Shown here one piece after another: positions 40,695 to 51,243 of a stretch of DNA of 64,000 bases. Made by a program: the position numbers and the translations under genes. How positions within the stretch are numbered: position 1 is the first letter of the stretch; each line of letters starts with the position of its first letter. The notes beneath the pieces are model-generated. The model saw only the letters and a list, made by a program, of their open reading frames with translations, had not been told where the DNA came from and made no database searches. This DNA is from Glycocaulis albus (lineage in GTDB: Bacteria; Pseudomonadota; Alphaproteobacteria; Caulobacterales; Maricaulaceae), in assembly GCF_014639075.1 (NCBI RefSeq), contig NZ_BMFS01000002.1:124001-188000 (forward strand), given 5' to 3'.

Positions 40695-41731
40695 GTCCCC
40701 TCCTCGCGCAAATACATGCGAAATACCGTGCGCCCGGCCCGGCTCTCGTATTCCAGCCCGCCGCCATGCAGTTCCGCGACCCGCGACACCAGCGCAAGCC
40801 CCAGCCCCTCGCCTGCCGGTTTGCCGGTCACGAATGGCGAAAAGATCGACTCACCCAGCTCGTCGGGAACACCCGGTCCGTTATCCGTGATGTCGATCTG
40901 CAGGCGCGCTTCAGGCGCCACGCCGCCGGGACGTGCCATCCGGTAGCGTGTGGTGATTTCGATGGCGCCATCACTCTGGCCGGACACCGCCTCTGCCGCA
41001 TTCACCAGGAGGTTCAGGACCGCCTGAAGCACGAGGTCGCGATCACCGAAGGCATCGGGCAGCGAGGGATCATAATCCTCGATCAGCGCCAGTCCCTTGC
41101 CGCTGGCCGCCGACATCGAGCGAAGGGCCTCGCTGGCAACCTCATTCAGGCTGAACGGCGCAAAGGGGTGCGGCGCAATATCACCCACCTTGCTCCAGCG
41201 GTCGGCAATGCGCAGGGCTCTGTCCAGCTCCGCCATGATGAGAGCAGCCATCTCGGCTGTTTCCGGGTCTGCCGACGAGGCGATGAGCTGCGCCGCGCCA
41301 CGCGCCCCCGCCATCGGATTTTTCAGCTCATGCGACAGCAGGCGGCCGAACCCGGCGGCGGCATTGGCCGCCCGGTCACCGCGCGCCACGGCGCCGGCCT
41401 CCGGCCATAGCCGTATGGAAATGCAGGCGCCATCGCCCTGCGGGGCAGCATCAATGGCACCGCGGCGGGTGCCATCGGGGACCTCCACGCGCACATCGTG
41501 GGCGAAAACCGCCCTGCCCTCGCTGACCGCGCGGCTGGCCACCGCGCGCGAGGCACTGCCCCACGGCCCCAGCCCGTCCAGCGCCTCACCGGCCAGCCGG
41601 CGCGCCGAGCGCTCGAACAGGGCCTCGGCGGCATCGTTCACATAGGTAATGATCCCACGCCCATCGATCAGCAGCACCGCACTGGGCAGAAAGTCGGCAG
41701 CCTGCGCGGGTGTGATCTCAGTCGGGCTCAT
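40691..41731 (-). CDS. ntrB: Nitrogen regulation sensor kinase NtrB
   Basis: The 346-residue cytoplasmic kinase has a PAS domain ([26 protein letters not shown]), the H box [20 protein letters not shown], and ATPase motifs [27 protein letters not shown] and [18 protein letters not shown]. With PII it controls NtrC phosphorylation. It overlaps dusB and ntrC by four bases each, so dusB-ntrB-ntrC is translationally coupled. Confidence 0.96.
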   Translation of the reverse strand: MSPTEITPAQAADFLPSAVLLIDGRGIITYVNDAAEALFERSARRLAGEALDGLGPWGSASRAVASRAVSEGRAVFAHDVRVEVPDGTRRGAIDAAPQGDGACISIRLWPEAGAVARGDRAANAAAGFGRLLSHELKNPMAGARGAAQLIASSADPETAEMAALIMAELDRALRIADRWSKVGDIAPHPFAPFSLNEVASEALRSMSAASGKGLALIEDYDPSLPDAFGDRDLVLQAVLNLLVNAAEAVSGQSDGAIEITTRYRMARPGGVAPEARLQIDITDNGPGVPDELGESIFSPFVTGKPAGEGLGLALVSRVAELHGGGLEYESRAGRTVFRMYLREEGT

Positions 41732-42729
41732 GCGGCACTGCGTATCCCGGTTTCACCCGCCAGACGCTCCAGCCCGGCAATCGCGGCCTTAACGCTGACG
41801 GCCTTGCACAGAAGGCCGCGCCACTGGCGCGCCTCGCCCGGATCATCAAGGAGGTGATCCACAAAACCCGCATAGTGCTTACGCATGCAGCGTACACCCA
41901 GAATCTCGCCGTGAAGCGAGGCGGAATCTTCCGTGGCGCGTACCAGCGCCCCAATCATGTCCGCCATGGGTGGATCAATGGCATCGCCGCCATCCAGCAG
42001 TGCGCGGCCGATGGCGCCCGGCAGCCAGGGACGCCCCGTCGCGGCCCGTCCAACCATCACGGCGTCCGCGCCAGATTGCGCCAACGCCGTGCGCGCCTCG
42101 TCAATGTTGGTGATATCGCCATTGACCACCACCGGGATTGAAACAACGTCCTTGACCGCCCTGACAGCCGCCCAGTCTGCCGTCCCCGTGTAGAATTGCT
42201 GGCGGGTGCGCCCATGCACCGTGACGAGGCGTACGCCCGCGTCTTGCGCCCTGCGCGCCAGCTCCGGCGCGTTGATACAGTCATGGTCCCAGCCCAGGCG
42301 CATTTTCAGCGTTACGGGCACCTCGACCGCATTGACCGTCGCCTCGACCAGCTCCAGCGCATGGTCCAGATCCCGCATCAGGGCGGAACCTGACAGACCT
42401 CGCGTCACCTGCCGTGCCGGGCACCCCATATTGATGTCGATAATTTCAGCCCCGGCATCAGCCGCGATACGCGCGCCGATATCCATCCATTGGGCTTCAC
42501 GCCCGGCCAGCTGAATAACACGCGGCGCGACGTCCGCGTCCCCTGCCATGCGGCGCACCACATCGGCCCGGCCCTGCGCCAGTGTCTCACACGCCACCAT
42601 TTCGGAAACCACGAGCCCTGCGCCAAAGGCTTTGGCCTGCTTGCGGATGGCGTAATCGGTCACGCCGGACATCGGCGCGAGCAGGCACGGCACGTCCACC
42701 CGTACCGGACCGATGCTGAAACCTGCCAT
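41728..42729 (-). CDS. dusB: tRNA-dihydrouridine synthase DusB
   Basis: The 333-residue flavoenzyme reduces uridines in tRNA D-loops. Family marks are [38 protein letters not shown], the catalytic Cys in [29 protein letters not shown] and [13 protein letters not shown]. The frame is open to 43002 but the family start fits ATG 42729; the extension would overlap the divergent ispDF start. The old name nifR3 reflects its linkage to ntrBC. Confidence 0.96.
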   Translation of the reverse strand: MAGFSIGPVRVDVPCLLAPMSGVTDYAIRKQAKAFGAGLVVSEMVACETLAQGRADVVRRMAGDADVAPRVIQLAGREAQWMDIGARIAADAGAEIIDINMGCPARQVTRGLSGSALMRDLDHALELVEATVNAVEVPVTLKMRLGWDHDCINAPELARRAQDAGVRLVTVHGRTRQQFYTGTADWAAVRAVKDVVSIPVVVNGDITNIDEARTALAQSGADAVMVGRAATGRPWLPGAIGRALLDGGDAIDPPMADMIGALVRATEDSASLHGEILGVRCMRKHYAGFVDHLLDDPGEARQWRGLLCKAVSVKAAIAGLERLAGETGIRSAA

Positions 42730-42850
42730 GCTGGCGCTATGTGACACCCTTGTCATAGCGGTGCAGATACAGTGTATGGACGCGAACCGCCAGACTGAGC
42801 ACAGCGCTCTGCACGGTTTTGGTGCCAGAGTGCTGCACGAAAGAGACCCG

Positions 42851-43987
42851 ATGACGCCATTCAGTGCATGCATCGTTGCCGCAGGCAGCGGCACACGGAC
42901 GGGACGCAGCATGCCCAAGCAGTTCGAGCGGGTGGCGGGAAAGCCCCTGCTGCGCTGGGCAGCGGACGCATTTGCCACACACCCGCTGTGCCGCGAGATC
43001 ATTGTCGCAGTGTCCCGAAGCCAGACCGGTCAGGCGCGCGAGGCGCTTCAGGGCCTGGATGCCGTGCTGGTTGAGGGCGGAGCCAGCCGCACACTGTCGG
43101 TAAAGGCCTGCATCGCAAAGGCGAGCCAGCCGCTTGTTTTCATTCATGATGCCGCCCGTCCGGGAATGACGCACGATCTTGTCGACCGGTTGTTACACGC
43201 GCTTGAAAACAATACCGGAGCCGCGCCTGCCCTGGCGGTCGCCGATGCTCTGGCACGTCAGGGTGAAAACGGTGTGGAGCCGGTCTCGCGCGACGGGCTG
43301 ATGCGCGTCCAGACGCCGCAAGCCTTTCACCTCAACGCCCTCAGGCAGGCATTCGACGCCGCAGCCGGACTGGATTATCCTGACGAGATATCGCTTGCGC
43401 GTGCCGGCGGGCTTCACGTTACGCTGGTAGATGGCGATGAAAGGGCATTCAAGGTGACCTACGCCGACGATTTCGCACGCGCCGAAACCCTTCTCGGCGG
43501 ACCGGCAGGCCTGCCGGTGATGGGCACAGGTTTCGACGTTCACCGACTGACCGCCGGAGACGGGCTGCATTTGTGCGGCGTTTCCATTCCCTGTGACCTG
43601 GCGCTGGTCGGTCATTCCGACGCCGATGTCGGTTTGCACGCCCTGACGGACGCCATTCTGGGCGCAGCCGGCGCAGGTGATATCGGCCAGCACTTCCCGC
43701 CGAGCGATGAACGCTGGCGCGGTGCGGACAGTGCGCAGTTCCTGATCCACGCCATGCAACTCGCCCGGGAGGCCGGCATACGTCCGGTCCACGCGGATAT
43801 CACCCTGATCTGCGAGCGCCCGAAGATCGGCCCCGTACGAGATGCGATGCGCGCCCGCGTGGCAGAGCTGACCGGCCTGCCGCTGGCGCGGGTGAACATC
43901 AAGGCGACCACCACCGAAAAGCTGGGCTTTACCGGCCGGGGCGAAGGCATCGCCGCTCAGGCCGCCTTTACCGGAGTTCTCCCATGA
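42851..43987 (+). CDS. ispDF: Bifunctional IspD/IspF enzyme of the MEP isoprenoid pathway
   Basis: The 378-residue fusion has an N-terminal MEP cytidylyltransferase (about 1-220: [52 protein letters not shown]). The C-terminal MECDP synthase (about 222-378) shows [39 protein letters not shown] and [16 protein letters not shown], with metal ligands in DVH and HSDAD. The fusion is common in alphaproteobacteria. ATG 42851 is preferred over an upstream ATG at 42713 that would overlap dusB. Confidence 0.96.
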   Translation: MTPFSACIVAAGSGTRTGRSMPKQFERVAGKPLLRWAADAFATHPLCREIIVAVSRSQTGQAREALQGLDAVLVEGGASRTLSVKACIAKASQPLVFIHDAARPGMTHDLVDRLLHALENNTGAAPALAVADALARQGENGVEPVSRDGLMRVQTPQAFHLNALRQAFDAAAGLDYPDEISLARAGGLHVTLVDGDERAFKVTYADDFARAETLLGGPAGLPVMGTGFDVHRLTAGDGLHLCGVSIPCDLALVGHSDADVGLHALTDAILGAAGAGDIGQHFPPSDERWRGADSAQFLIHAMQLAREAGIRPVHADITLICERPKIGPVRDAMRARVAELTGLPLARVNIKATTTEKLGFTGRGEGIAAQAAFTGVLP

Positions 43988-44484
43988 GCACCCTGCCCGC
44001 CATACTGGTCAATGCCGCACAAAGGCTGGTGGAACTCGCCGCAGAAAGGGGCGTCAGTCTTGCGACGGCCGAGAGCTGCACGGGCGGGCTGGTGGCGGCT
44101 TCGATTACGGAAGTCGCGGGCAGCTCTGCCGTGCTGGAGCGGGGCTTTGTTACCTATTCCAATGCCGCGAAGGCAGAGAGTCTGGCCGTGCCCGTCGCGC
44201 TGATCGCCCAGCACGGGGCCGTCAGCGAACAGGTGGCGCGCGCCATGGCAGAAGGCGCGCTGTTCAATTCCCACGCTGATATTGCCGTGTCGATCACCGG
44301 GATTGCCGGGCCGGGCGGCGGCAGCGGGGAAAAGCCGGTCGGCCTGGTCTGGTTCGGCCTTGCGCGGCGCGGAGAGGCCACCCGCAGCGAGCGGCACGTA
44401 TTTGCCCATCTGGACAGGCACGGCGTCCGGGAAGCCGCCGCGCTGGAAGCCCTACGCCTTCTCACCGATGCGGCCACTGCCTGA
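43984..44484 (+). CDS. CinA C-terminal-type nicotinamide-nucleotide amidase
   Basis: The 166-residue protein equals the C-terminal domain of CinA (PncC): [39 protein letters not shown] and [22 protein letters not shown]. It deamidates NMN to NaMN in NAD recycling. The start overlaps the ispDF stop by four bases. Its last 33 bases overlap, antisense, the end of the RatA-like gene. Confidence 0.94.
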   Translation: MSTLPAILVNAAQRLVELAAERGVSLATAESCTGGLVAASITEVAGSSAVLERGFVTYSNAAKAESLAVPVALIAQHGAVSEQVARAMAEGALFNSHADIAVSITGIAGPGGGSGEKPVGLVWFGLARRGEATRSERHVFAHLDRHGVREAAALEALRLLTDAATA

Positions 44485-44940
44485 GCCGACAGGCGTGTAG
44501 CGCCTCGCCGCTTCCTCGCGAAAACGCTCTATGAGGTAGCGGATCGCCCGCGAACGGCTGGCATCCATCAGGGCATTGAGCACCGGATTGCGGAAACGGT
44601 AGCGGATCCAGAAGCTGACCTCCGTCGAGCCGTCAGCCAGCTCGGCAAACCGCCATTCATTAGCCAGCTCATGGAACGGACCGGAGAGGTAGGAGACATT
44701 GATTGTTCTGGCAGGCCGGTCCAGCAGGACGCGCGTTGTGAAGCTCTCACGCACAAAACGAAACTGCACGCGTGCCTCGGCGTCCAGCTCCCCCACGCCT
44801 TCATCCACGTTTTCGCGTATCACCCGCAATGCACTGATAAGCGGAATGAATTTGGGATAGGCGCGTACGTCGCTGACCAGATCAAAAAGCTCGTCGGGCC
44901 GGTATGGCAGGCGCAGGCTCTCGCGGTGTTCAGATATCAT
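44452..44940 (-). CDS. RatA/COQ10-like START-domain protein
   Basis: The 162-residue protein has the polyketide-cyclase/START fold: YRPDELFDLVSDVRAYPKFIPLISALRV, the central FVRESFTTRVLLDRPARTINVSYLSGPF, and VSFWIRYRFRNPVLNALM. Homologues bind ubiquinone and aid respiration (COQ10), while E. coli RatA was reported to block ribosome subunit joining. Linkage to lipA is common in alphaproteobacteria and favours the quinone role. It lies 14 bases upstream of lipA on the same strand side. Confidence 0.9.
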   Translation of the reverse strand: MISEHRESLRLPYRPDELFDLVSDVRAYPKFIPLISALRVIRENVDEGVGELDAEARVQFRFVRESFTTRVLLDRPARTINVSYLSGPFHELANEWRFAELADGSTEVSFWIRYRFRNPVLNALMDASRSRAIRYLIERFREEAARRYTPVGSGSGRIGEKA

Positions 44941-44954
44941 CGTCGCGCCGCGCT

Positions 44955-45926
44955 TCAGGCCTTGCGGCCTGCTTTCAGCGCTGCCTCGCGCGCATCGCGC
45001 AGGCGGGCAAAATCCTCGCCCGCATGATAGCTGGAGCGCGTCAGCGGTGACGCCGACACCATCAGGAAGCCCTTGGCGCGCGCAATCGTCTCATAGCCCT
45101 TGAACTCCTCCGGCGTGACAAAACGATCCACAGCCGCGTGCTTACGCGTGGGCTGCAGGTACTGGCCGATGGTCAGGAAGTCGATGCCGGCCGAACGCAT
45201 GTCGTCCATCACCTGCATCACCTCTTCCTTGGTCTCGCCAAGGCCCACCATGATGCCCGATTTGGTGAATTGCGACGGGTCGCGTTCCTTGACCCGCTCC
45301 AGCAGGCGCAAGGAATGGTAATAGCGCGCGCCGGGCCGGATGGAGAGATAGAGCCGCGGCACTGTCTCCAGATTGTGGTTGAACACGTCCGGACGCGCAT
45401 CAATCACGATTTCCGCGGCGCCAGGCTTTCGCAGGAAGTCCGGGGTCAGGATCTCGATCGTGGTATCGGGATTGAGCGCGCGGATGGCGCGGATGGTCTG
45501 CGCGAAATGCTCAGCGCCCCCGTCTTCAAGATCATCTCGATCCACAGAGGTAATGACCACGTGCTTCAGCCCCATGGTCGCGGTGGCTTCGGCAACCCGG
45601 CGCGGCTCGTCTGTATCCAGCGGCGCGGGCATGCCCGTCTTCACATTGCAGAAACTGCACGCGCGGGTGCAGGTATCGCCCATGATCATGAAGGTGGCGT
45701 GCTTTTGCGCCCAGCACTCACCGATATTGGGGCAGCCCGCCTCCTCGCACACGGTGACGAGATTGTTGTCGCGGACCACCTTGCGCGTCTCGGAGAAGAC
45801 GCCGCCGGCAGGGGCCTTCACGCGAATCCATTCCGGCTTTCGCAGTACCGGCGTATCGGGCCGCTTCTGCTTTTCCGGGTGACGCTCTGCGCGTTGCTGC
45901 TGGCGGGTGTCGAAGAGTGTTGTCAT
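44955..45926 (-). CDS. lipA: Lipoyl synthase
   Basis: The 323-residue radical-SAM enzyme inserts two sulfurs into octanoyl chains on lipoyl domains. It has the auxiliary-cluster cysteines [13 protein letters not shown] and the SAM cluster motif CTRACSFC (CxxxCxxC), then [19 protein letters not shown] and [11 protein letters not shown]. The start is uncertain: the frame is open to 45962, but a 13-base perfect stem-loop at 45949-45981 overlaps that extension, so ATG 45926 is preferred. It serves the lipoylated PdhB and PdhC encoded a few kilobases away. Confidence 0.96.
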   Translation of the reverse strand: MTTLFDTRQQQRAERHPEKQKRPDTPVLRKPEWIRVKAPAGGVFSETRKVVRDNNLVTVCEEAGCPNIGECWAQKHATFMIMGDTCTRACSFCNVKTGMPAPLDTDEPRRVAEATATMGLKHVVITSVDRDDLEDGGAEHFAQTIRAIRALNPDTTIEILTPDFLRKPGAAEIVIDARPDVFNHNLETVPRLYLSIRPGARYYHSLRLLERVKERDPSQFTKSGIMVGLGETKEEVMQVMDDMRSAGIDFLTIGQYLQPTRKHAAVDRFVTPEEFKGYETIARAKGFLMVSASPLTRSSYHAGEDFARLRDAREAALKAGRKA

Positions 45927-45948
45927 GGCCGGGAACATGGCGCGCAAA

Positions 45949-45981
45949 GCGGCCCGGTTCAAGCGCTGTGAACCGGGCCGC
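45949..45981 (-). terminator. Stem-loop between the polymer-forming protein gene and lipA
   Basis: Perfect 13-base arms (GCGGCCCGGTTCA / TGAACCGGGCCGC) enclose a 7-base loop. There is no T-run, so it is a weak or factor-assisted terminator for the gene ending at 46009, or an mRNA stabiliser. Confidence 0.55.
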
Positions 45982-46008
45982 TGCGCAAGTCAGTTATGCG
46001 TTTACAGC

Positions 46009-47265
46009 TCAGACGGCAGCGCCGCCATTACGCTCGGCTGCAACGATACGCGGATTGCGGTTGAAAATCGCCAGCGTCCAGGCGCCAAGACCGATGAAGA
46101 ACACGATTGAGCCAAGCAGGAAGCCGAGGACCGGCACCACACCCAGCGCCCCGACCACCGCGAGCACCAGGAAGAGCGACAGGACACGCATGCCAAGTCC
46201 TATGCCATCGCCCGAACGGTTGAAGATGAGGTCACCGAGCACCACCGCGCCGAACGCATAGGCCAGCACCATGATGAAGGGGAAGGCGAACAGGAGGATG
46301 ATGCCAAGCGGTATACCGATCACAGTGATGGCCAGGAACACGAACACGGCGATCAGCAGAATCGGCAGGAAGGCCGCCAGAACCAGGCCCAGCAGGCCGG
46401 ACGCCCAGGGGCGAGCCCGGAAGTGGTCGGCCACACCGGACACAGCACGCGGCGAGATCAGGCAGGCCAGCAGGCCCAGCACGAAGGCGGCAATGCCCAT
46501 CGCCGTGCCAAATGCCCAGGCCGGCGGACCGAAGTCGGATACACGCGGACCGGTATAGCTGCGATTGCGGCGCTGCTCGCTGAACGGCGCTTCCTCATAG
46601 CTGGTCTCGCCAATGATCTGGGCACCTTCGGCGATGACAGGCGGATTGGGGCCACGCACGCGAAGCTGGCCGGCGATCTGCGCGCCCGGCATGATTTCGA
46701 CATTTTCGGCATGCAGTTCGACATCGCCAGCCACCGTGCCTTCGATGATGACAGTGCGCGCGCGGCCCTTCAGGCGCCCCTGCGCCGTGCCGGACATGCG
46801 TATCTCGCTGCCTGCAAGGTCCATGTTACCGCCAATGGAGCCGCTTTCATCGATAGCGATAAGGGCGCCCCCAGCCGCGAGGTCACGCCCGATGCGGCCA
46901 CCGATCTGAATATCGGCACCCGCCAGCTCCGCGCCGCCGGAAACATCGGCAAGGATCGAAATGTTGGCGCCGGCCAGCGAGACATCACGGGCAACCGTCC
47001 CGCGGATGATGATGTCCCCGGCGGCCAGCTGGATACCTCCGCCTACATCGGCCGTGATATCGACATTGCCTGCCAGGCCGCTGATATCGCCGCCAACCCG
47101 GCCACGCAGCGTGACGTCGCCGGCGAGAAACTGCGCAGAGCGGTCCTGATCAAGGTCAAGATTGAGGTCGCCGCCAATATATTGCGCGTGGGCAGGCGAT
47201 ACGGCGAGCATGAGCCCGGCCAGTATGCCCGTCTGGGCGAAGCGCGCTATCCATTTGCTGATCAT
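46009..47265 (-). CDS. Exported polymer-forming (bactofilin-like) protein with membrane domain
   Basis: The 418-residue protein has a signal peptide (to SPAHAQ) and a beta-helix-like stretch of short repeats (about 30-215, e.g. GGDISGLAGNVDITADVGGGIQLAAGDIIIRG), as in bactofilin/polymer-forming families. A C-terminal membrane domain follows, with about four to five long hydrophobic spans (about 240-410). The beta-helix would face the periplasm. It lies 47 bases after a related secreted lipoprotein under a shared operator region. Function is not established. Confidence 0.85.
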   Translation of the reverse strand: MISKWIARFAQTGILAGLMLAVSPAHAQYIGGDLNLDLDQDRSAQFLAGDVTLRGRVGGDISGLAGNVDITADVGGGIQLAAGDIIIRGTVARDVSLAGANISILADVSGGAELAGADIQIGGRIGRDLAAGGALIAIDESGSIGGNMDLAGSEIRMSGTAQGRLKGRARTVIIEGTVAGDVELHAENVEIMPGAQIAGQLRVRGPNPPVIAEGAQIIGETSYEEAPFSEQRRNRSYTGPRVSDFGPPAWAFGTAMGIAAFVLGLLACLISPRAVSGVADHFRARPWASGLLGLVLAAFLPILLIAVFVFLAITVIGIPLGIILLFAFPFIMVLAYAFGAVVLGDLIFNRSGDGIGLGMRVLSLFLVLAVVGALGVVPVLGFLLGSIVFFIGLGAWTLAIFNRNPRIVAAERNGGAAV

Positions 47266-47312
47266 GGTTCAAGCCTTTCTTTGATGGCTCAGATGTCTCG
47301 AGATGGCGGACA

Positions 47313-48161
47313 CTAGCGGCGGCAGCGCGTGTCGCCGCGCGGCGTATATTCAAGCTGCGGTGCAGCGCCATTGCCGGTGAAGCTGACGGCTTCAGCCGCA
47401 CGTATATTCAGGGGGCCCGTGACCGTGCCCGAGATAACAACGCGCCGGGCGCAAATCGTTCCACCGGACAGCTCGCCGCTTATCTCGACCAGCCCGTCAT
47501 CGTCGCCGAGGCGCCAGCCCCGGCCTTCATCGGCGTAGATATCAACCTCACCGGCGACAGAGCCGCCAAGGCGGGCGGTACGGACATTGGCGTAGAATGT
47601 CCCGCCGATAGCCGCCTCCGACACGATCTCGGCAGCATTGACGCGCACATCGCCGTCAACGCTGGAGCCGTCCGCCAGCCGGATGTCTGCACCGTTGGCG
47701 TGAAGACTGCCCAGCCGGCCATTGAACCTGGCATCGGCAAAACTGCCATCCACCGCTCCGGCCACATTGCCTTCAAGGCGCAGATCGGCGCCGCGAACGG
47801 TCAGATCGCCGTCAATATTGCCGCGGATGGAAATGTCAGCGCCCGTGACGCGGGCATCGCCGAGCACGGCTCCGGCAAACGAGATGTCGGCGCCGGTAGC
47901 GCCAAGAGAACCGACCGACATGTCACGCAACATGAGGTCCGCGCCGGTCACGCGGAGCTCTCCGCCCACCCGGCCATCGAGCCGGATGTCGGCGCCGGTA
48001 ATGCGGGCATTGCCGTCTTCATTGAGTGAAAGGCGGATATCGCCGCCCGAGATACGCGTGCCGTCCTGTGCTGACGAGCTTGCGGTCAGCGGCGTGGGGA
48101 CACAGGCGACCAGAATCACTGCCGTGGCAGTGACGGTGGAGAGGAGGAGACGGTTTTTCAT
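47313..48161 (-). CDS. Lipoprotein with polymer-forming (bactofilin-like) repeats
   Basis: The 282-residue protein has a lipoprotein signal (lipobox VILVAC) and a right-handed beta-helix pattern made of repeated ITGADIRLDGRVGGELRVTGADLML-like units through about residue 260. It has no membrane domain beyond the signal. The start at 48161 has AGAGGT upstream; the frame extends to 48212 but that would run into the operator region. With the next gene it forms a two-gene unit of cell-envelope scaffold-like proteins. Confidence 0.83.
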   Translation of the reverse strand: MKNRLLLSTVTATAVILVACVPTPLTASSSAQDGTRISGGDIRLSLNEDGNARITGADIRLDGRVGGELRVTGADLMLRDMSVGSLGATGADISFAGAVLGDARVTGADISIRGNIDGDLTVRGADLRLEGNVAGAVDGSFADARFNGRLGSLHANGADIRLADGSSVDGDVRVNAAEIVSEAAIGGTFYANVRTARLGGSVAGEVDIYADEGRGWRLGDDDGLVEISGELSGGTICARRVVISGTVTGPLNIRAAEAVSFTGNGAAPQLEYTPRGDTRCRR

Positions 48162-48193
48162 TTTTCTTACCTCTTTTGATGAGGGACCAACCA

Positions 48194-48226
48194 TATCGAA
48201 ACTCGATAACATATCGAAACTCGATA
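48194..48226 (-). promoter_or_regulatory. Double palindromic operator TATCGA-AAC-TCGATA
   Basis: Two identical 15-base sites, 48194-48208 and 48212-48226, are perfect 6-base inverted repeats around AAC, with centres 18 bases apart. They lie 33-65 bases upstream of the polymer-forming lipoprotein start. Tandem same-face spacing indicates cooperative binding of a dimeric repressor or activator that is not encoded nearby. Confidence 0.75.
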
Positions 48227-48314
48227 TGGAAGGGTTTTTTTCCGAAAAACGATAAATTTTTGCCGTCTGTCGTTAAAAGTAAGGGAAATAGCGATGTTGG
48301 TGGAGGCGTCTCCC

Positions 48315-48411
48315 TCGTCCTTCGAGACGCTTCGCTGCGCTCGCCCTCAGGATGAGGGAGACGATGCCCCAACTCTCATCCTGAGGAGGCCGTAGGCCGT
48401 CTCGAAGGATG
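48315..48411. repeat. Inverted pair of REP-like dispersed repeats
   Basis: A unit at 48315-48358 (CCTTCGAGACG, then CCCTCAGGATGAGG) and an opposite-orientation unit at 48374-48411 (CTCATCCTGAGGAGG, then GTCTCGAAGGATGA) form an inverted pair. Units of this CTTCGAGACG/TCAGGATGAG type are common dispersed repeats in alphaproteobacterial genomes. They lie downstream of lpd. Confidence 0.75.
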
Positions 48412-48424
48412 AATGATGCAAGCC

Positions 48425-49837
<1,413 letters not shown>

Positions 49838-49873
49838 GAGCGGCACTCCTGACTGGATTGGGCGGCATAGCGC

Positions 49874-51238
49874 CTAAAGCAACATCGTCACCGGATCTTC
49901 GACGAGCGGTTTCAGCGCTTCGAGGAATTTCGCACCCGTTGCGCCATCAACCACGCGGTGATCACAGGTCAGCGTGATCGTCATCACCGTCGCGATGGCC
50001 AGCGCATCATTCTTCACGACGGCGCGCTTCTCCCCTGCCCCGACGGACAGGATCATGCCCTGCGGCTCATTGATGATGGAGGCAAACGACTTGATCCCCA
50101 TCATGCCGAGATTGGAGATGGAGAAAGTGCCGCCCTGGAACTCTTCGGGTTTCAGTTTGCGCTCGCGGGCGCGGGCGGCGAGGTCTTTCATCTCCTCGGA
50201 GATTTTGGCGAGCCCCTTGGTCTCCGCCTTTTTGATCACCGGAGTGATCAGGCCGCCATCAATCGCCACGGCCACTGCCACATCGGCGTGTTTGTGCATC
50301 ACCAGCCCCTCATCGGTATAGCTGGCATTGCTTTCAGGGACTGAGGTGAGCGCGAGCGCGCAGGCGCGGATCAGCATGTCATTGACCGACACCTTCACGC
50401 CCTCAGGCGCTTTGGCGTTCAGCTCGGAGCGCAGCTTGAGCAGCGCATCCAGCTCCAGATCAATGCTCAGCGGGAAGTGCGGCACATCGCGGAAACTGGC
50501 CGTCATGCGGCGCGCAATCGTCTTGCGCATGCCGTCCAGCGGGACGATCTCGTACGTGCCCTCTTCCAGATTGAGGCTCGCCACGCTGATCTTGCCGGGC
50601 TCGGTCTTTGCTGGTGCAGCTTTGGTCTCCGGCGCCGAATCCGCTTTTGCGGCTTTCGGCGCACCGTCTTTCAGCGCGGCCTCGATATCGCGCTTCACGA
50701 TGCGGCCATTCGGGCCAGAGCCTTCCAGCGAGGCAAGGTCCAGCCCCTCCTGCTCGGCCATGCGCTTGGCCAGCGGCGAGGCCTTCAGGCGGGAGCCTTC
50801 GCCCTTTTGAGATGAACTCCCGGAAGCGCTTTTGGCGCGATCCGGGACCTCGTTATTATCCTGCTCCCGGCCCCGGCTCTCGCTGCGCTCGACCGGGGTT
50901 TCAGACGATTTGGATTCCTTGCCTTTGCCCTCATCCTTGGGAGCAGGCTTTTGCGAAGCGGAAGACTGCACGTCTTTCACCGCGCTCTCATCCTCGCCCT
51001 CTTCCAGCAGCACGGCGATGACGGCATTGACCTTCACGCCTTCAGTGCCGCCTTCAACGAGGATCTTGCCGACACGGCCCTCATCGACGGCCTCGACCTC
51101 CATCGTCGCCTTGTCGGTCTCAATCTCGGCGATCACATCGCCGGATTTCACCTCATCGCCCTCCTTGACGAGCCAGCGCGAGAGCGTGCCTTCCTCCATG
51201 GTCGGCGAGAGTGCGGGCATCAGGACTTCAATGGCCAT
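49874..51238 (-). CDS. pdhC: Pyruvate dehydrogenase dihydrolipoamide acetyltransferase (E2)
   Basis: The 454-residue core enzyme has a lipoyl domain (1-80, Lys43 in ETDKATM), a long flexible linker (81-150), a peripheral-subunit-binding domain (about 152-190: [28 protein letters not shown]-type) and the catalytic domain ending in the active-site [11 protein letters not shown]. Linker residues 111-142 are encoded by an in-frame palindromic element also found in pdhB (24 of 32 residues identical) and between scoB and sdaA. It starts five bases after pdhB. Confidence 0.97.
   Translation of the reverse strand: MAIEVLMPALSPTMEEGTLSRWLVKEGDEVKSGDVIAEIETDKATMEVEAVDEGRVGKILVEGGTEGVKVNAVIAVLLEEGEDESAVKDVQSSASQKPAPKDEGKGKESKSSETPVERSESRGREQDNNEVPDRAKSASGSSSQKGEGSRLKASPLAKRMAEQEGLDLASLEGSGPNGRIVKRDIEAALKDGAPKAAKADSAPETKAAPAKTEPGKISVASLNLEEGTYEIVPLDGMRKTIARRMTASFRDVPHFPLSIDLELDALLKLRSELNAKAPEGVKVSVNDMLIRACALALTSVPESNASYTDEGLVMHKHADVAVAVAIDGGLITPVIKKAETKGLAKISEEMKDLAARARERKLKPEEFQGGTFSISNLGMMGIKSFASIINEPQGMILSVGAGEKRAVVKNDALAIATVMTITLTCDHRVVDGATGAKFLEALKPLVEDPVTMLL
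50813..50908 (-). repeat. Palindromic repeat element, in-frame copy in the pdhC linker
   Basis: The 96 bases encode residues 111-142 of PdhC. The element carries the same two-hairpin order as the intergenic copy: TCCCGGAAGCGC with GGCGCGATCCGGGA, then GCCCCGG with CCGGGG followed by TTTCA. It is flanked by linker sequence unrelated between pdhB and pdhC. Confidence 0.7.
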
Positions 51239-51243
51239 GGCGC

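Noticed and set aside
48181-48240. CRISPR-like or tandem-repeat array at the TATCGA sites
   Set aside because: Only two 15-base palindromic units with a 3-base gap are present; this is a double operator, not an array.
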